Below are positions 18,648 to 30,199 of a stretch of 64,000 bases of DNA, piece by piece. Origin of the DNA: Maylandia zebra (taxonomy: Eukaryota; Chordata; Actinopteri; Cichliformes; Cichlidae); NCBI RefSeq assembly GCF_041146795.1, contig NC_135187.1:20308056-20372055 (forward strand), read 5' to 3'. Position numbers and translations under genes: made by a program. Numbering within the stretch: position 1 is the stretch's first letter; each line of letters begins with the position of its first letter. The notes beneath the pieces were generated by a model that saw only the letters and a program-made list of their open reading frames with translations, ran no database searches and was not told the origin of the DNA.

Positions 18648-18760
18648 TTGCAAAATTTGTGGCTCGTTGTTTCCGATGGCATCAAGGCCAGCGAGAGAGA
18701 TGATGACCCAAACAGGGCATCGCGGCAGCAGCAGAATCTGGAACTAGAACGGCACCATCT
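18648..18760 (-). other. sla: Probable noncoding first exon of sla
   Basis: A strong donor (minus strand TTTTGCAA|GTAAGT, GT at 18646-18647) lies upstream of the sla start-codon exon. That exon has an acceptor CTGACTTCAG ending at 18248, so its 5' UTR part would be 18224-18247. The 5' limit of the noncoding exon is not defined; 18760 is approximate. No TATA box is obvious. Confidence 0.5.
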
Positions 18761-20447
18761 TCACAAGAGTTTACAGGAATGATATGTCACCCACTGGGGT
18801 GACAGCTCTGCATCTGACTGCAAACTCACTTCCTGTAATGAAATGAGGAAGAGAGCAGGCAAGAGTGTTGTTGAGAAACACGGTGAAACATGCAAGAAGA
18901 GACTTCACAACAGCCTCGCTGTTAGGGAAACCAAAAGCGCCGCTGGGGTTTTTTGTTGTTGACATTTTAAATTTATAGGTGGGCTTTCTTTCATAATGTT
19001 TTGGTTTCACAAAGTCAGTGCTGATCGCCAATAGTGAGTGTGCTTTTCCCCCAAAATAACGATGACAGTAATAATCTGTTCAAATCATTCAAGCCCCATG
19101 GGGAAGTTTCAAACTTGGTTAGGTGAAACCAGTAGTATTCAAAATGCTAAAATCATATCAGTGTAGTTCTCTTCTTGAAAACCCCTCAAGGGAAGAATAA
19201 GAATACTTTGACAGAATCAGCAAAACTACCCTTATTGTTTGTAGACTGTGGGAATTAAGTATCCAGAGAGAAACATCTGACTGTTAGGCAACACTGCTTT
19301 TACAACAACTGTCCGTATTTTCAAATCATATACAAAGTTTATAATAGCCTATAGCTTATATTCCATGTTACATGAAAAAAATATATATAAAAAAATACAC
19401 ACAAGCTTCTCTGGCAGTCATGCAACACTTGTGACATCACAAGTGTTTTTCTTGCAGTCTCGAGGTGTTTGTCTCAGGCAGGAACTCATATTACCCTGCA
19501 TGTTGAAAAGCGGCACTGAAGATGTGTTACAATGGTACCAAACATCCCAATGTGACAAACTGGGAACGTGAGGCTGCGGTAATGTATCCTTTTATTTCTG
19601 ATCCCACAAATGGAACATGTGGGGTACCACAAAAATGCCAAAAAGTGCTTGGCAGGCCCCCGGCACTGGCAGAGCCCAGTATGTGTCTCCTATGTGCCTT
19701 AATTCAACCAACTAACTCTGGACAGCTATTTATAATCTCAGCTAATGTTTAAAAATGTAGTACAAAATATGGTTATGTAACTGTATTTTTCATATTAAAA
19801 CCTGGATTATTCTTCTTCAAAACTACGCTTTAGTGAAATCTTTAAAAGACTGAGTTAGTCCTTCCTTTTGGTTTTTGGTGGAAAGGGGGATAAGGTTAGC
19901 TCTGAGTGATAAAATTCCTAAGAGGAAGTACACAGAGTCATGCATCACATCATGTACCAACTGAACTGCGACTAAACCATGCTTTACGCAGTTCTGTTCT
20001 GCGTAGCAGCAGATACTGTGGCTTGGTGGCTACCGTGAGACTCCAGGACTCTAACAGCTGTGGTTGCCAGGAAGGAAGTCTCCACCAGCTTAGAATGAAA
20101 ATAAATACCAGGTAGTTTGTGTGCTGACCAAATTTACTTTTATCTTTAGAATTTTTAGCACTTCTATGTAGTTTTTTTTTAGCTTTCACAGGACAGTTAT
20201 CTGTTATGCCATCTCTGTCCTATTCAGGCATTAACAGTCATATGTGGATGACTAAATAGAGAAGAAGGTTTAGCAGTGTGACATGCATCACATTTCACAC
20301 TAAGCTAACTATAGCTGTACTATTAGAGTGTTACCCGCTATAAACGTGGCAGGGCGTAAAGTAGTGTAAAGAAATGTTGAAAAAGTTGGAAAAGTGATAC
20401 CAATATAAAATGTTAGTTTAAAAAACAATTTGTATGAATGAAGCTGA

Positions 20448-20495
20448 AAAAGATGTAAGTAGTAAAAGATGTAAGTAGTAAAAGATGTAAGTAGT
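20448..20495. repeat. Tandem repeat, 16-bp unit x 3
   Basis: Three perfect copies of AAAAGATGTAAGTAGT occupy 20448-20463, 20464-20479 and 20480-20495. Confidence 0.95.
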
Positions 20496-21346
20496 ATTAG
20501 AGCACACAAAGGTAATCGATAATTCTGTAAAGCCTGGAACATTTTTCTTTTTTCTTTCATTACACAGACTTTCTACTTCTTCAGGTCCTGGTTGCTGTCT
20601 CTTGCAGTGCCAGGGCGATGTGTGTTTTTGAGTGAATCATACTTTCATCAGACATTACACACGTGAACCAGCGGGGCTGTCCACATTAGCCTCACTTCAA
20701 TGAGCCTCTTTGTTACTTAAAGATCAGATATTTATTTCCCCTCTTCTTTAAGGCAATTCATTCTCCATCACATGTCTTCCTTTTGAGATCTTTCTAGACT
20801 AAGTATTTGTTTACTTGGTCATTTAGACTAACAACAGTGTGTGGGCTAGTGCAGTTATTTAAAAACATAGGAAATGAAATTATAAGTGGGCATTACACCA
20901 CCAAACGCTGTTATTGTTTCCATTACTTGTAAAACAATGACTTGAAACCCAGTCCTGTTTTTACTGAGATCTGCGTTCTATGATCTCTTATACATTGTTC
21001 TTTATTATTTATCCATACATCCAACCATTTATCTTCTCCTGCTTACCCAGTTACCAGTGGAGGAAATATACATAGATGGTGAAACACTTCATATGTATTG
21101 CAGGTGCTGCAGTTTAAGCAGAGAAGTCCAGGTTTTCCCCTCCATGGCGACTTCTTCCATCCCACTCAGGAGCACATAAAGGTCAGTTAAAATTCCAAGA
21201 CAACTGCCTTGGTTCAGTTGGCTCGGGAAAATATTTCCTTTATTATACATTTCTTAAATAAAAAGACCTATTTCAAGATGTTGTCTGTGAAGTCATAAAT
21301 ATATCCTGTAGATCATTCATCGGATAATCCATTGTTTTACATTTAT

Positions 21347-21450
21347 GTCTGTGAAGGTTCTCAGTCATCCAGGTCATTGTAGCCTAGAACTGAAGAAGCT
21401 TCTCGGATGAGAGGTGAAATGTCTTAAAGCAACTTAAAGAAGTCCAGACG
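21347..21450 (+). mobile_element. 104-bp short insertion flanked by 12-bp target-site duplication
   Basis: The 104 bases begin GTCTGTGAAGGTTCTCAG and end AAAGAAGTCCAGACG. On both sides lies an identical 12-mer, TTTTACATTTAT, at 21335-21346 and 21451-21462, which is the footprint of an insertion. Its ends share only a 5-bp inverted match (GTCTG/CAGAC). Two modules of it recur at 62168-62300, one direct and one inverted. It encodes nothing. The duplication length suits a LINE-mobilised short element better than a Tc1-type transposon. Confidence 0.75.
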
Positions 21451-21479
21451 TTTTACATTTATCTGATTCAGCGTCATGG

Positions 21480-21770
21480 TGGAGGGGGATGGAACCTATC
21501 CCAGCTGTCAAGGGGCAAGAAGCAGGGTACATCCAGGACAGGTCACTGGTCTGATAGCACTCACACTTAGTGTCAGTTTAAAATCACTAATTAGTCTAAA
21601 CCCACTAACTGCATGACTTTAGGAGGAACCCAGAGAACCCACACAGACACAAGGAGAACATATAAACTTCACACAGAAAGACCCTGGCCAGATGTTGGAG
21701 TCGAACCCTCCCCTCACCCGCCTGCTGTGAGGAAATAGTACTAACTACTGTGCAACCATTCTACACAGCT
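21480..21770 (-). mobile_element. tRNA-derived SINE-like dispersed repeat
   Basis: On the minus strand the repeat begins near 21770. It carries a perfect pol III B-box consensus GGTTCGACTCC (21697-21707) preceded by an A-box-like 'GCACAGTAGTTAGTAC', and then the body seen again in the opposite orientation at 33430-33625 (a conserved 'aggttaactggtaattttaaactg' type core). It is a common teleost dispersed repeat; I do not assign a family name. Confidence 0.6.
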
Positions 21771-24094
21771 GTAAAGGCATATTTCCTAAAATATGCTTAT
21801 CAGCCCATCAGTACCCTTAGATCTGGGTCGTATAAAAAAACATGTCTTTATTCAAAAGATGCATACAGCTGCTGTATGTAGAGGTGTCACACTGGCTGTG
21901 TTATTATCTTTTGCTGCCAGTCAGTTTCCCATCTTTGATAAAAGTAAAATAGTTTTCAAGTGATTGATGCACCAGTGCTGGTGTATAACGCGTGTTGGGG
22001 AAGTTGTGAGGTTTCGCTTTGAAGATGGTCGATGATTTGTAAGCACTGTTTTTATGGGGGTTTGGGGAAGAGAGTAACACCGTTTTTTTTTCCTACTCCG
22101 ACTCTCATAAAGACAAAAGCTGTCTGTCTGTGGCTGACGCTGGCCTCTGCTGCCAGAGGCTACTGTGCTGCAGTCTGGATGTGTTTGAACATTTCAAGGA
22201 GAATTGACCGCCACGCCCTCTTTCTAAAATTACTAAATTACTAGCTGTGAGGAATTCCCATCATATTTTTTTTCCTCTAAATCAAGACACACTCGGATGC
22301 CTTGAACCTCTTAAAGCAAGATGTGAGCGCTGCTGTAATGAATCGCTCCACAGTTCCTCTTTTTCCTAAAAAACAATACACATTCCTCTTGTTTGGACAC
22401 CGAGACTTGGTCTTTATGTGGTCGCTGTGCTCTCCCACAGTAATAAGCAGTATCTAAATACAGAAGCAAAACTGACCCCACTGGACTCTAAACCACAGAA
22501 CTGACAGGAACGGGCGTGAACTGCTTACATTTGCTTCTGAATATATCTGAACATTTTTAATGTTTTTTGAGAACAGTTTTTATCCACAGGCTTTATATGT
22601 TTGTAGCACTTTTACGTTTTAAAAAATGAAAATCCAAATTATGCGTGCAAAAAAAGCTAAAATCCTTCAGCAGTTAACCTGTTATTATTAATATAATGTA
22701 GTCACTGTATGTGGGTCATTCAGGCATCTGGAGCATCTTATCCACTAAACCGTCTGTGGGAGTAATCGTCCCTCCCTGCTTCTCCCATCTATTAATGCAT
22801 TCCTCTGAACTTCCAATGATATTCCTTTGAATTTTGGCAGCAGTGTTATTTCTATTTGCTAATTTAACAAATCAAAACAATCGTATTGACCAAGAGTTTT
22901 CCCCAAAGTCTGTTTCAGCAGACCCGTTTTGGGGATTTTAATGGCAACATAATTGGACAAATTTGCATGCAGAAATGTGTTTTTGCAAACCACTGTATCA
23001 TTATCATGGACTTTGTGACGAAAGAGGGCACAGAACTGAGAAGTCGCCCACTGTATAATCTCTCCTGGCTGCCAGTGAAACAGAAGCAGACTTCCACAGA
23101 GAATTAACAACAACAACGTCTTAGACATGAATGCCTCGCCGGTCCTTAAACATTAAGTCCAGTCAGCTACAATAAATGAAGCCTGACATGACGCCATAGG
23201 AAAGTATTACTCATGACAATTACATCACTAACATTACTATGAACTGTGACCACTATAAAGACAAAACACTACTGGGAAATGTGGATGGCATTGTGTTAAG
23301 CAGAACTGTGGCTACCTTTTTACCTTTTGTCAAAATAACTGTATTATCTGAACTCAAATACTAAAACCAGTTTTACTGCAGGGTCAGCAAAGGCAGTTTT
23401 ATTGGGGTTGGTTTCACATGCCTGTGTATGCGCACTATGTCTGTCTGTACAATGTATGCATGTGCATGCAAACCTGCTTGCCATCCAGTTTCCATGTCAG
23501 CACTGCCTATATCTAGTGATAAAAGCATGCAGCTTGTGATGGCGTGTGATAGCACAGCTGATATCCTGTTTAATTTTACATTATCAGCAAGTGTTTGTTG
23601 ATTTGTGAAACTGCATTTTCACTTATTTCTTATAGGGTGCCAGTTACAATTTTCCTTTCTTTTTGTTATATGTGCCGTACATATACAGTAAATACTTTGT
23701 GCATAGTTAAATGTTTATATAGTAAATGTGGTCAAAGTGTCAAATAATGAAGCCAGTGTATTTAAAATCATCCAAAAGCTTCTAGTTCAGATCCAAAGGT
23801 TCAGCTTTCATCATTTGACTTATATTGATATCTAGGAAATAGCCAGAAAACACAGCTGCTGCTGTAAATGTCATGAAAAACATTAAACTTATAAATTGAA
23901 TACGTAATTTGTAAGTATTCTATTAGTTTTTTGTACCTAGGTCTAAATACATGATGACACATATCACAGATCGGAACTCCAGGCTGCTTCTTATGAAAAT
24001 CTCGTCTCATTCTTTGTTACCTGAATATTTCATTCAGGTTATTTTCTTGAAGTTTCACAACAATTTTACAGGCTGAGTGAAACACGCTTCTGTT

Positions 24095-25140
24095 AACACT
24101 CACAAGCTACCAGGTTACCTGCTTGTTAATATCTCATGAGCCAATCACTTGGCAGCACCTGGGTACATTTAGGCACCCAGAGTCAGTCAAGGTGACCTGC
24201 TGAAGTTCAAACCTAGCTTTAGAATGGGAAAGAATGAATTTAAATGTGGCGTGTTTGTTGGTGTCAGACAGGCTCGTCTGAGTATTTCAGAAACTGATGA
24301 TCTGCTGGGATTTTCCAACACAATTTTTCCTCAGAATTTTCTGAAAAAGAGAAAATACCCAGTGAGCAGCAGTTCTCTGGAAGAACACTTCTTGTTGATG
24401 CCAGAGGTCAGAGGAGACTGTTTCCAACTGAAAGAAAGGCAACAGTAACTTAAATAACCAGTCATTATGAGAAAGGTAAACAGGGCTGAAACAGAAGACC
24501 ATCTCTGAAGGCACAGCATGTCGACCCTTGAAGCAGATGGGTCACAGCGGTAGAAGACCACACCAGGTGCCACTCCTCCCAGTGAAGAACAGCAAACTGA
24601 GGCTATAAGTTGCTTGTCTGAGGAGTCTTAACTCCTGCAATAATGTTTAGGTGGCAGGGTCATAGTTTGACATATACAACATGAAAGCATGGATCCATTC
24701 TGTCTAGTGTCATCATCAGGCTGCTGTTTGTGGTATAATTATGTAGAGGATGTTTTTCTTGGCACACTTTCAGTCGCTTGGAACCAACTGAGCATCTTTT
24801 AAACACCATGGCCTACCTGTGCATTTTTGCTGACCGTGGTGGCTGCTTCCAATATAGCAGTGAGCACGAAGCTACTTAAATACCCTCCACAGTCACGAAA
24901 TCTAAATCCAACAGAGCACCTTTGGACTGGTGGAACAGGAGGTGGAACTGGATGTGCAGCCAAAACATTTGCAGGACCTTTGTGATGATATCAAGTAAAT
25001 ATGGACCAACATCTCTGAGGTAAGTTTCCAGCAGCTTTTTGAATCTGTGCCATAAAGAATTAATACAGTTCTGAGGGCAAAACGTGGTCCAACTCAGCAC
25101 TAGGAAAGTGTCGGTAATAAAGTGTCTGGTGAGTTTCTGT
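24095..25140 (+). mobile_element. Degraded Tc1/mariner-type DNA transposon (copy 1)
   Basis: The plus strand shows the order of a fish Tc1-like transposase. First is an HTH start, MGKNEF..., with LSISETDDLLGFS (24224-24310). Next come coding remnants for RKYPVSS, 'gccagaggtcagaggagactg' and 'agcatggatccattctg' (about 24690). The C-terminal DDE region follows, remnants of 'cctccacagtcacgaaatctaaatcc' (24884-24912), i.e. the PQSPDLNPIE motif. Decayed terminal inverted repeats are visible near 24096-24118 and 25109-25137. Stops, frameshifts and internal deletions break the frame throughout. Only a 74-codon stretch remains open, so the copy is dead. Confidence 0.85.
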
Positions 25141-26930
25141 CTGAGTATAACAAGTAAAGTGATCAGCATAAAATCTCTTCAAGACAGTAAGGGTATCCAA
25201 GGTTTTCCAGGACAGATGTGACATTGTGCAAGCAAGTATGAGGTGCGGTCTTGCTGTAATCGTGCCATTAAATTAACAGTTCCACCTGCACTCTAATCCC
25301 TAAAGCTGTGCTCTGCAAATAGTAAAAGTGTTCCATCATTTAAGCTCTTTAAGCTCTGTAACCAGTGCTTCCATTAGGGTCACCTGTGTATTTTTATGTC
25401 AGCCACACCCTCCAGTTTCATGTGCACACTCACACATGCACACAGTGAGGATAATGCCAGTCTTCACGTGCAGGGTTGGGTAACTATTGGTTACTTTGCC
25501 AGCCAGCCCTGTCAAGCCCATAATGAGAGTCTGCATCAGTGGACTCACTCACTCCCTTCAGCAACGCAGATGGGAGTTTACAGTTTATCGCTGCATCATC
25601 ATCTGTTACCCACTTATTACAGGGCTGTGGGCTGTTTTCGTGCCGCATGTCTTCGCTGTGCACCTGCAAAAGTATGTCCACCCACTGAAGGCACACTGCT
25701 GTTTCCAAGACATCTAAATCCCTAAAAGCCCCAGAGCCAGATCTGATGTGCAGCATGTGTTTAGTAACTTGAAACATATACTGAGTGATGTACAAATGTG
25801 TGGAATGTAATAATTGAGCAGATTTTGTCATCTAAGCGCTGTGATCTTTGCTATCTTGGTAGAAGGGTATATTTTTCGAGAGTGATGTTTGTAAAGACAA
25901 ATAATAACATATTTTAAGTTCAGTGAAATCACTGGTGGAAAGTGATCTTACTAGTTCAAGTAAAGAGAAGGAATATGAATGAACACAAACAACACTGAGT
26001 CTTTTGGGGTTATGTTGAGTAGCAAATAAGTAGCTGATGATTGTACTTTTGAAGGAAAAGTTAAGCCAAGTGAGAGTTACATAATACAGGAAGCCCTCAA
26101 AATGTTTTTTCCACTGGCTGCTTTACAGATCATTGAGGACCTGCTGGTACTCCAGGCTGATTATTGGCTTTATTACTTTTCTGAGAAACAGTCCTCAGTG
26201 GAGCAGTGAAAATTTACTACCAACAGTTCTTTAATTTACACTCTACTTACTGTGCAGCCATGACTGTTAAAGCTTATCAGCCTATTAGAATATAGACCAC
26301 ATATGAACGCACAACACTGGTGTGCTTGATGTTAGACAGACTGTGATGCTTGGCACAAAGCAGACTAATATATGCATGAAATAAAAGGCTTTGTAACACT
26401 CAAGCCTTTGTAGACATAACCTAACAGTCTGCATTCTTTAAAGTGAATCTATACAACTCTGGACAAAACATAATCCTATCTTAGAAATAAAAGGACACAC
26501 ATGTTTTCAGAAGGCTACATCCGTATTTCATATTGGTATGTTCAGTAGTTTGACGTTGCTAATATTAGATACCGAGAAATCGAGAAAATTGCTATGCTGA
26601 CATTACTGAATTAGTTCTGCTTTTTAGAGTTTCTAACAGTATCCTGTTATTGCCACATGCTGATTAGCTAATTGTGAACAGTTAAAAAGTTGCCTTTGAG
26701 CCCAATATAAAAGACAATTAGATGCCATCTGAATATGAAGCCGCGACTGACCAACGCACACTTGCATTATTTAATCAGAGCACAGGGTTGTATTGTATCT
26801 GTTATAATTATGTTCCTCAAGTTTTTTATTCAGCCTCCAAAATGAGGTATCTTTAGAGTTAGGTTTTGCAACATTAAACAGATGAGAAAGATGGCCGTGG
26901 TATTTTCAGTAATAAACAAAAACACTTGAG
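25141..26930. other. Intergenic, nothing recognised
   Basis: AT-rich sequence with only short open frames on both strands. No exons, RNA genes or clear repeats could be supported. Confidence 0.5.
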
Positions 26931-26933
26931 ATG

Positions 26934-27240
26934 GTAAATGGCCTGCATTTGTATAGCGCTTTTCTAGTCCATAGGACCCCAAAGCGCTTCACACTACATT
27001 CAGTCATCCACCCATTCACACACTGGCGATAGCAAGCTACATTGTAGCCACAGCTGCCCTGGGGCACACTGACAGAGGCGAGGCTGCCGGACAAAGGCCA
27101 CCACCAGTAGGCAAACATGGGGTTAGTATCTTGCCCAAGGATATTTGGCATGCAGCCAGGATGCAGCCTGGGATCGAACCACCGACCTTCTGATTAGTGG
27201 CTGACCTGCTCTGCCACCTGAGCTACAGCCACCTTCGGAG
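26934..27240 (-). mobile_element. tRNA-derived SINE, near complete
   Basis: Read from 27240 downwards, the head resembles a tRNA: GGTGGCTGTAGCTCAGGTGG contains the pol III A box (TAGCTCAGGTGG, about 27219-27230), and GGTTCGATCCC (about 27171-27181) is the B box. The body and a tail with GCGCTATACAAATGCAGGCC follow, ending in ATTTACC near 26934. That tail is found on many teleost SINEs, where it serves recognition by a partner LINE (family knowledge). No flanking target-site duplication is clear, so the insertion is probably old. It is not a tRNA gene, since it has no clover-leaf 3' half. Confidence 0.8.
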
Positions 27241-28484
27241 GTACTTCGGAGAGGGTCTGCCCTCAGGTCACAACTGTATGCAGACATTGTGTGCAGCTAT
27301 TAACCGCTGTGCAGGAACATATTACATGGCTCTGTGTTGACACTCCTGAAGAGACGTCCACTTTTTGTTGTTTTCCACCCCGTGTGTAATTGGACCTCAT
27401 TCCTTCCCATTACCAGCTTTACAGACCAGAATAGGGTAGAGGAAAAAATAGACTGGTGCTGTGTAATGCTCTGTCTTAAAAGGATCCAAAAAAAGAATCG
27501 CTGTTGTACCATCGCGGCTTTAACTGGTCCCTGCAGGTTTTCGGTTGTGACTGCAGACAGATGTTGAAAGCGTGGTTTGAGTTGTGGTGGGTTTTCTGGG
27601 GATGTGCTCAGCTTTAAATCGTGTTTACGACTTCGCTTTGCTTTTGAGAAAATCCATTCACCTCACGACGGTTCCAAGATTCCTCTAACCTTTTGAATTT
27701 CTCTGAGCCCTTGCAATGAGGTTTTGCAGGTTTTAAACCCTTTCAAATGTTAGACCCAGTGCATGGTGTCATTTCAACAGTAACACAATGCATTTCCATT
27801 TTAAGCCATTCATTATTCAGAAACCATTAGTTTGATAGGGTCAGAGTGAGTGGTAAATAGCCAAATAAATGTGAATTACTGAATCCACAGCATTTATAGC
27901 CCATTTGGTGTTAGCTGAACTCTGTGTGCGCGCGCGTGTGTGTACACACATAGGAGGTATCAATAGATCGACATCTGGTGAAAAATCTAAGCAAAGGCCT
28001 GATCTCTATAACCAGCACAGAAAAAATGAGGTCTTCAAAATCACATATCCCGAGGCCAGCCAGCCCTTTTGAGATAAGGGATCAGTCAGGATTAACACTC
28101 CAAGACAAAGCATTCCAAGGGCGGGCTTGGCCCATACGTTAAGAAATGCCAAGACTTCAACAAAATGTTCATTTACAACCAAGGCATATCCCAAAACAGC
28201 ATCATGTTTGTGTTTTTCAACCATAGAAGTCAAAGTCTGCACAGAGCTAAAGGAAACATAAGCCAGTGTTTGGTTTGAATTGCAGCCAAAGTCATAGTGA
28301 GCTGAAATGTGTATGCCTCACTGGGCTGCTTATTGCTGATCTACACACAGATACTATAAAAGAGGACTTTTGTTTAAAGTGGTGATCTTGAGAGCAGTCG
28401 GCATCATAAAGCATCCTAAATCCACCTCTTGCCGGCCAAAAACCAAACAAATGAACAAAGCACTGCAGCAGCTGGGTGCAGGCA

Positions 28485-28992
28485 CATTGTCTCGCAAACC
28501 TACAGTGCAACGAGAAAGTATTCACCCCCTCTGTATTTTTAGGCTTTAACAAGTTAGTGTTAAGAAGACAAATACGTTTTTAAAACATTGTTGAAAACAT
28601 TAGTCTAACATCCCATTTCATCTGTCGCCATCTTGTTTTTAAGGGTGAGCTGACTTAAATTAAAGCATCTCTCGCCAAAGCAACGTGTGAATCACAAGGA
28701 AGCTGCACCCCAGAGTATGCCCTTCTTTATCTTTTTTTTCACACTAAATGAGACCATAATTTACAAAATGAGTGTCGTGCTGTATTGAAGGAGAAGACTC
28801 GAAATGAACATTTGAGATCGTAAACTCGTGAAGAAAACATTTAAATCAAGAAGAGAAGTAGGATTCTTTTACCGCAGACTGTTATGCAACCAGATGACCT
28901 GCCTCCTACTGGATATTATGAAGAACGCATGTTTCAAGGTCTGCATTAACTAGCTTCACTTTTTATACCACGTCCACCTTGTGCTTACAGTC
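28485..28992. other. Possible repeat remnant, unclassified
   Basis: This segment directly precedes the MITE-like element. Its wording (for example 'acagtgcaacgagaaagtattcaccccct' at about 28501-28530) resembles teleost DNA-transposon ends. No coding potential or inverted repeat could be demonstrated. Confidence 0.25.
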
Positions 28993-28994
28993 TC

Positions 28995-30196
28995 ATAGCC
29001 ATTTTCCACTAGTACCTACTCAGCTAGACATGATCAGTCTTGCTGGTTTTCCTTTACAGTCAAGAACCACCTGATGTGCACAGGGTCGTTATAACAATGC
29101 GGTCGAAAGTCCCATGACATCATTTTAAAAATGGCGGGTTTTGATTTTGGGAAGGAGTCTTTCTCATGACTCATTGAGTGACGCCACTGACTAGCCAATC
29201 AGTGGCATGCAGTCTACTGACATCATGTTTTCGGATCGCCTGGGATCACTTGGAACCCCAGCCGAGTAGGTACTAAAAAAATCTCCTTGAAAAGCATTCA
29301 GTTCATCCAAAATGCTACAGCAAGAGTAGTGACAGGGACTTGAAAGAGCGAGCATATTTCTCCTACATTGGCTTCCCTTGATTGGCCCCCTGTTAAATCC
29401 AGAATTGAATTCAAAATCCTCCTTCTCACATTGAAGATCTTGAATAATCAGTCCCCATCTTATCTTAATGACCTTGTAGTACCATATCACCCCATCAGAG
29501 CACTTCGCTCTCACACTGCAGGCTTACCTGTTGTTCCTAGAGTATTTAAAAGTAGAATGGGAGGGAGAGACTTCAGTTTTCAGGCCCCTCTTCTGTGGAA
29601 CCAGCTTCCAGTTTGGATTCGGGAGACAGACACTATCTCTACTTTTAAGATTAGGCTTAAATTGTTCCTTTTTGCTTAAGCATATAGTTAAGGTTGGGTC
29701 AGGTGACCCTGAATCCTCCCTTAGTTATGCTGCAATAGATGAAGGCTGCTGGGGGATTTCCATGATGTCACCTTTTTCACTCACTATGTGTTCATAGACC
29801 TCTCTGCATTGTTATTAATCTCTGTCTCTCTTCCACAGCATGTCTTTTATCCTGTCTTCGTTCTCTCACCCCAGCTGGTCACATCAGACGGCCGCCCCTC
29901 CCTCAGCCTGGTTCTGCCGGAGGTTTCTTCCTGTTAAAAGGGAGTTTTTCCTTCCCACTGTCGCCAAAGTGCTTGCTCATATGGGGTCATATGATTGATG
30001 GTTTTTCTCTGTATGTATTATTGTAGGGTCTACCTTCTAATATAAAGCACCTTGAGGCGACTGTTGTTGTGATTTGGCGCTGTATAAATAAAACTGAATT
30101 GAATAAAAAAGTACCTGATGGTTCACCTAATGGAAAACCCTAAAAACAGAGGTGAGCCGTGCCGTGCTGAGACAACCCCAATGGAAAAGGGCTAAA
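28995..30196. mobile_element. MITE-like DNA element, split by an L2-like insertion
   Basis: The left part (28995-29281) starts TAGCCATTTTCCACTAGTAC. The right part (30110-30196) ends in CCCCAATGGAAAAGGGCTA. The ends are imperfect inverted repeats (TAGCC.TTTTCCA...CTCAGC). The phrase 'gtactaaaaaaa' at 29270-29281 continues as 'taaaaaagtacctgatgg' at 30105-30122, showing one element cut in two. No transposase is encoded. The superfamily is not assigned; a Harbinger-type origin is a guess. Confidence 0.65.
29282..30109 (+). mobile_element. 5'-truncated L2-like LINE with RT/ORF2 C-terminus and 3' tail
   Basis: The plus strand encodes the C-terminal end of an L2-type ORF2, open at 29368-29679. 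Motifs are SLDWPPVKSRIEFKILLLTL, SPSYLNDLVVPYHP, RALRSHTAGLPVVPRV and APLLWNQLPVWIRETDTIST. A 3' UTR follows ('gttaaaagggagtttttccttcccactg', about 29932-29960), with the tail 'aaagcaccttgaggcgactgttgttg' and AT-rich AAATAAAACTGAATTGAATAAA. The fragment is 5'-truncated, inserted into the MITE-like element, and bounded by A-rich 'taaaaaa' on both sides, which is probably the target-site duplication. The remaining C-terminal frame is unusually well preserved compared with other repeats here, suggesting a fairly recent insertion. Confidence 0.85.
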
Positions 30197-30199
30197 TGT

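Larger units (their letters stand above)
18761..24090. other. Intergenic, no gene recognised
   Basis: Short open frames only. No thyroglobulin or other exons were identified. The region holds the 3 x 16-bp tandem repeat, the 104-bp element with a target-site duplication and the SINE-like repeat listed separately; otherwise I see nothing. Confidence 0.55.

Noticed and set aside
27160..27240. Apparent tRNA gene on the minus strand (A and B boxes)
   Set aside because: Continues into a SINE body and tail and lacks a paired acceptor stem; it is the tRNA-derived head of a SINE.
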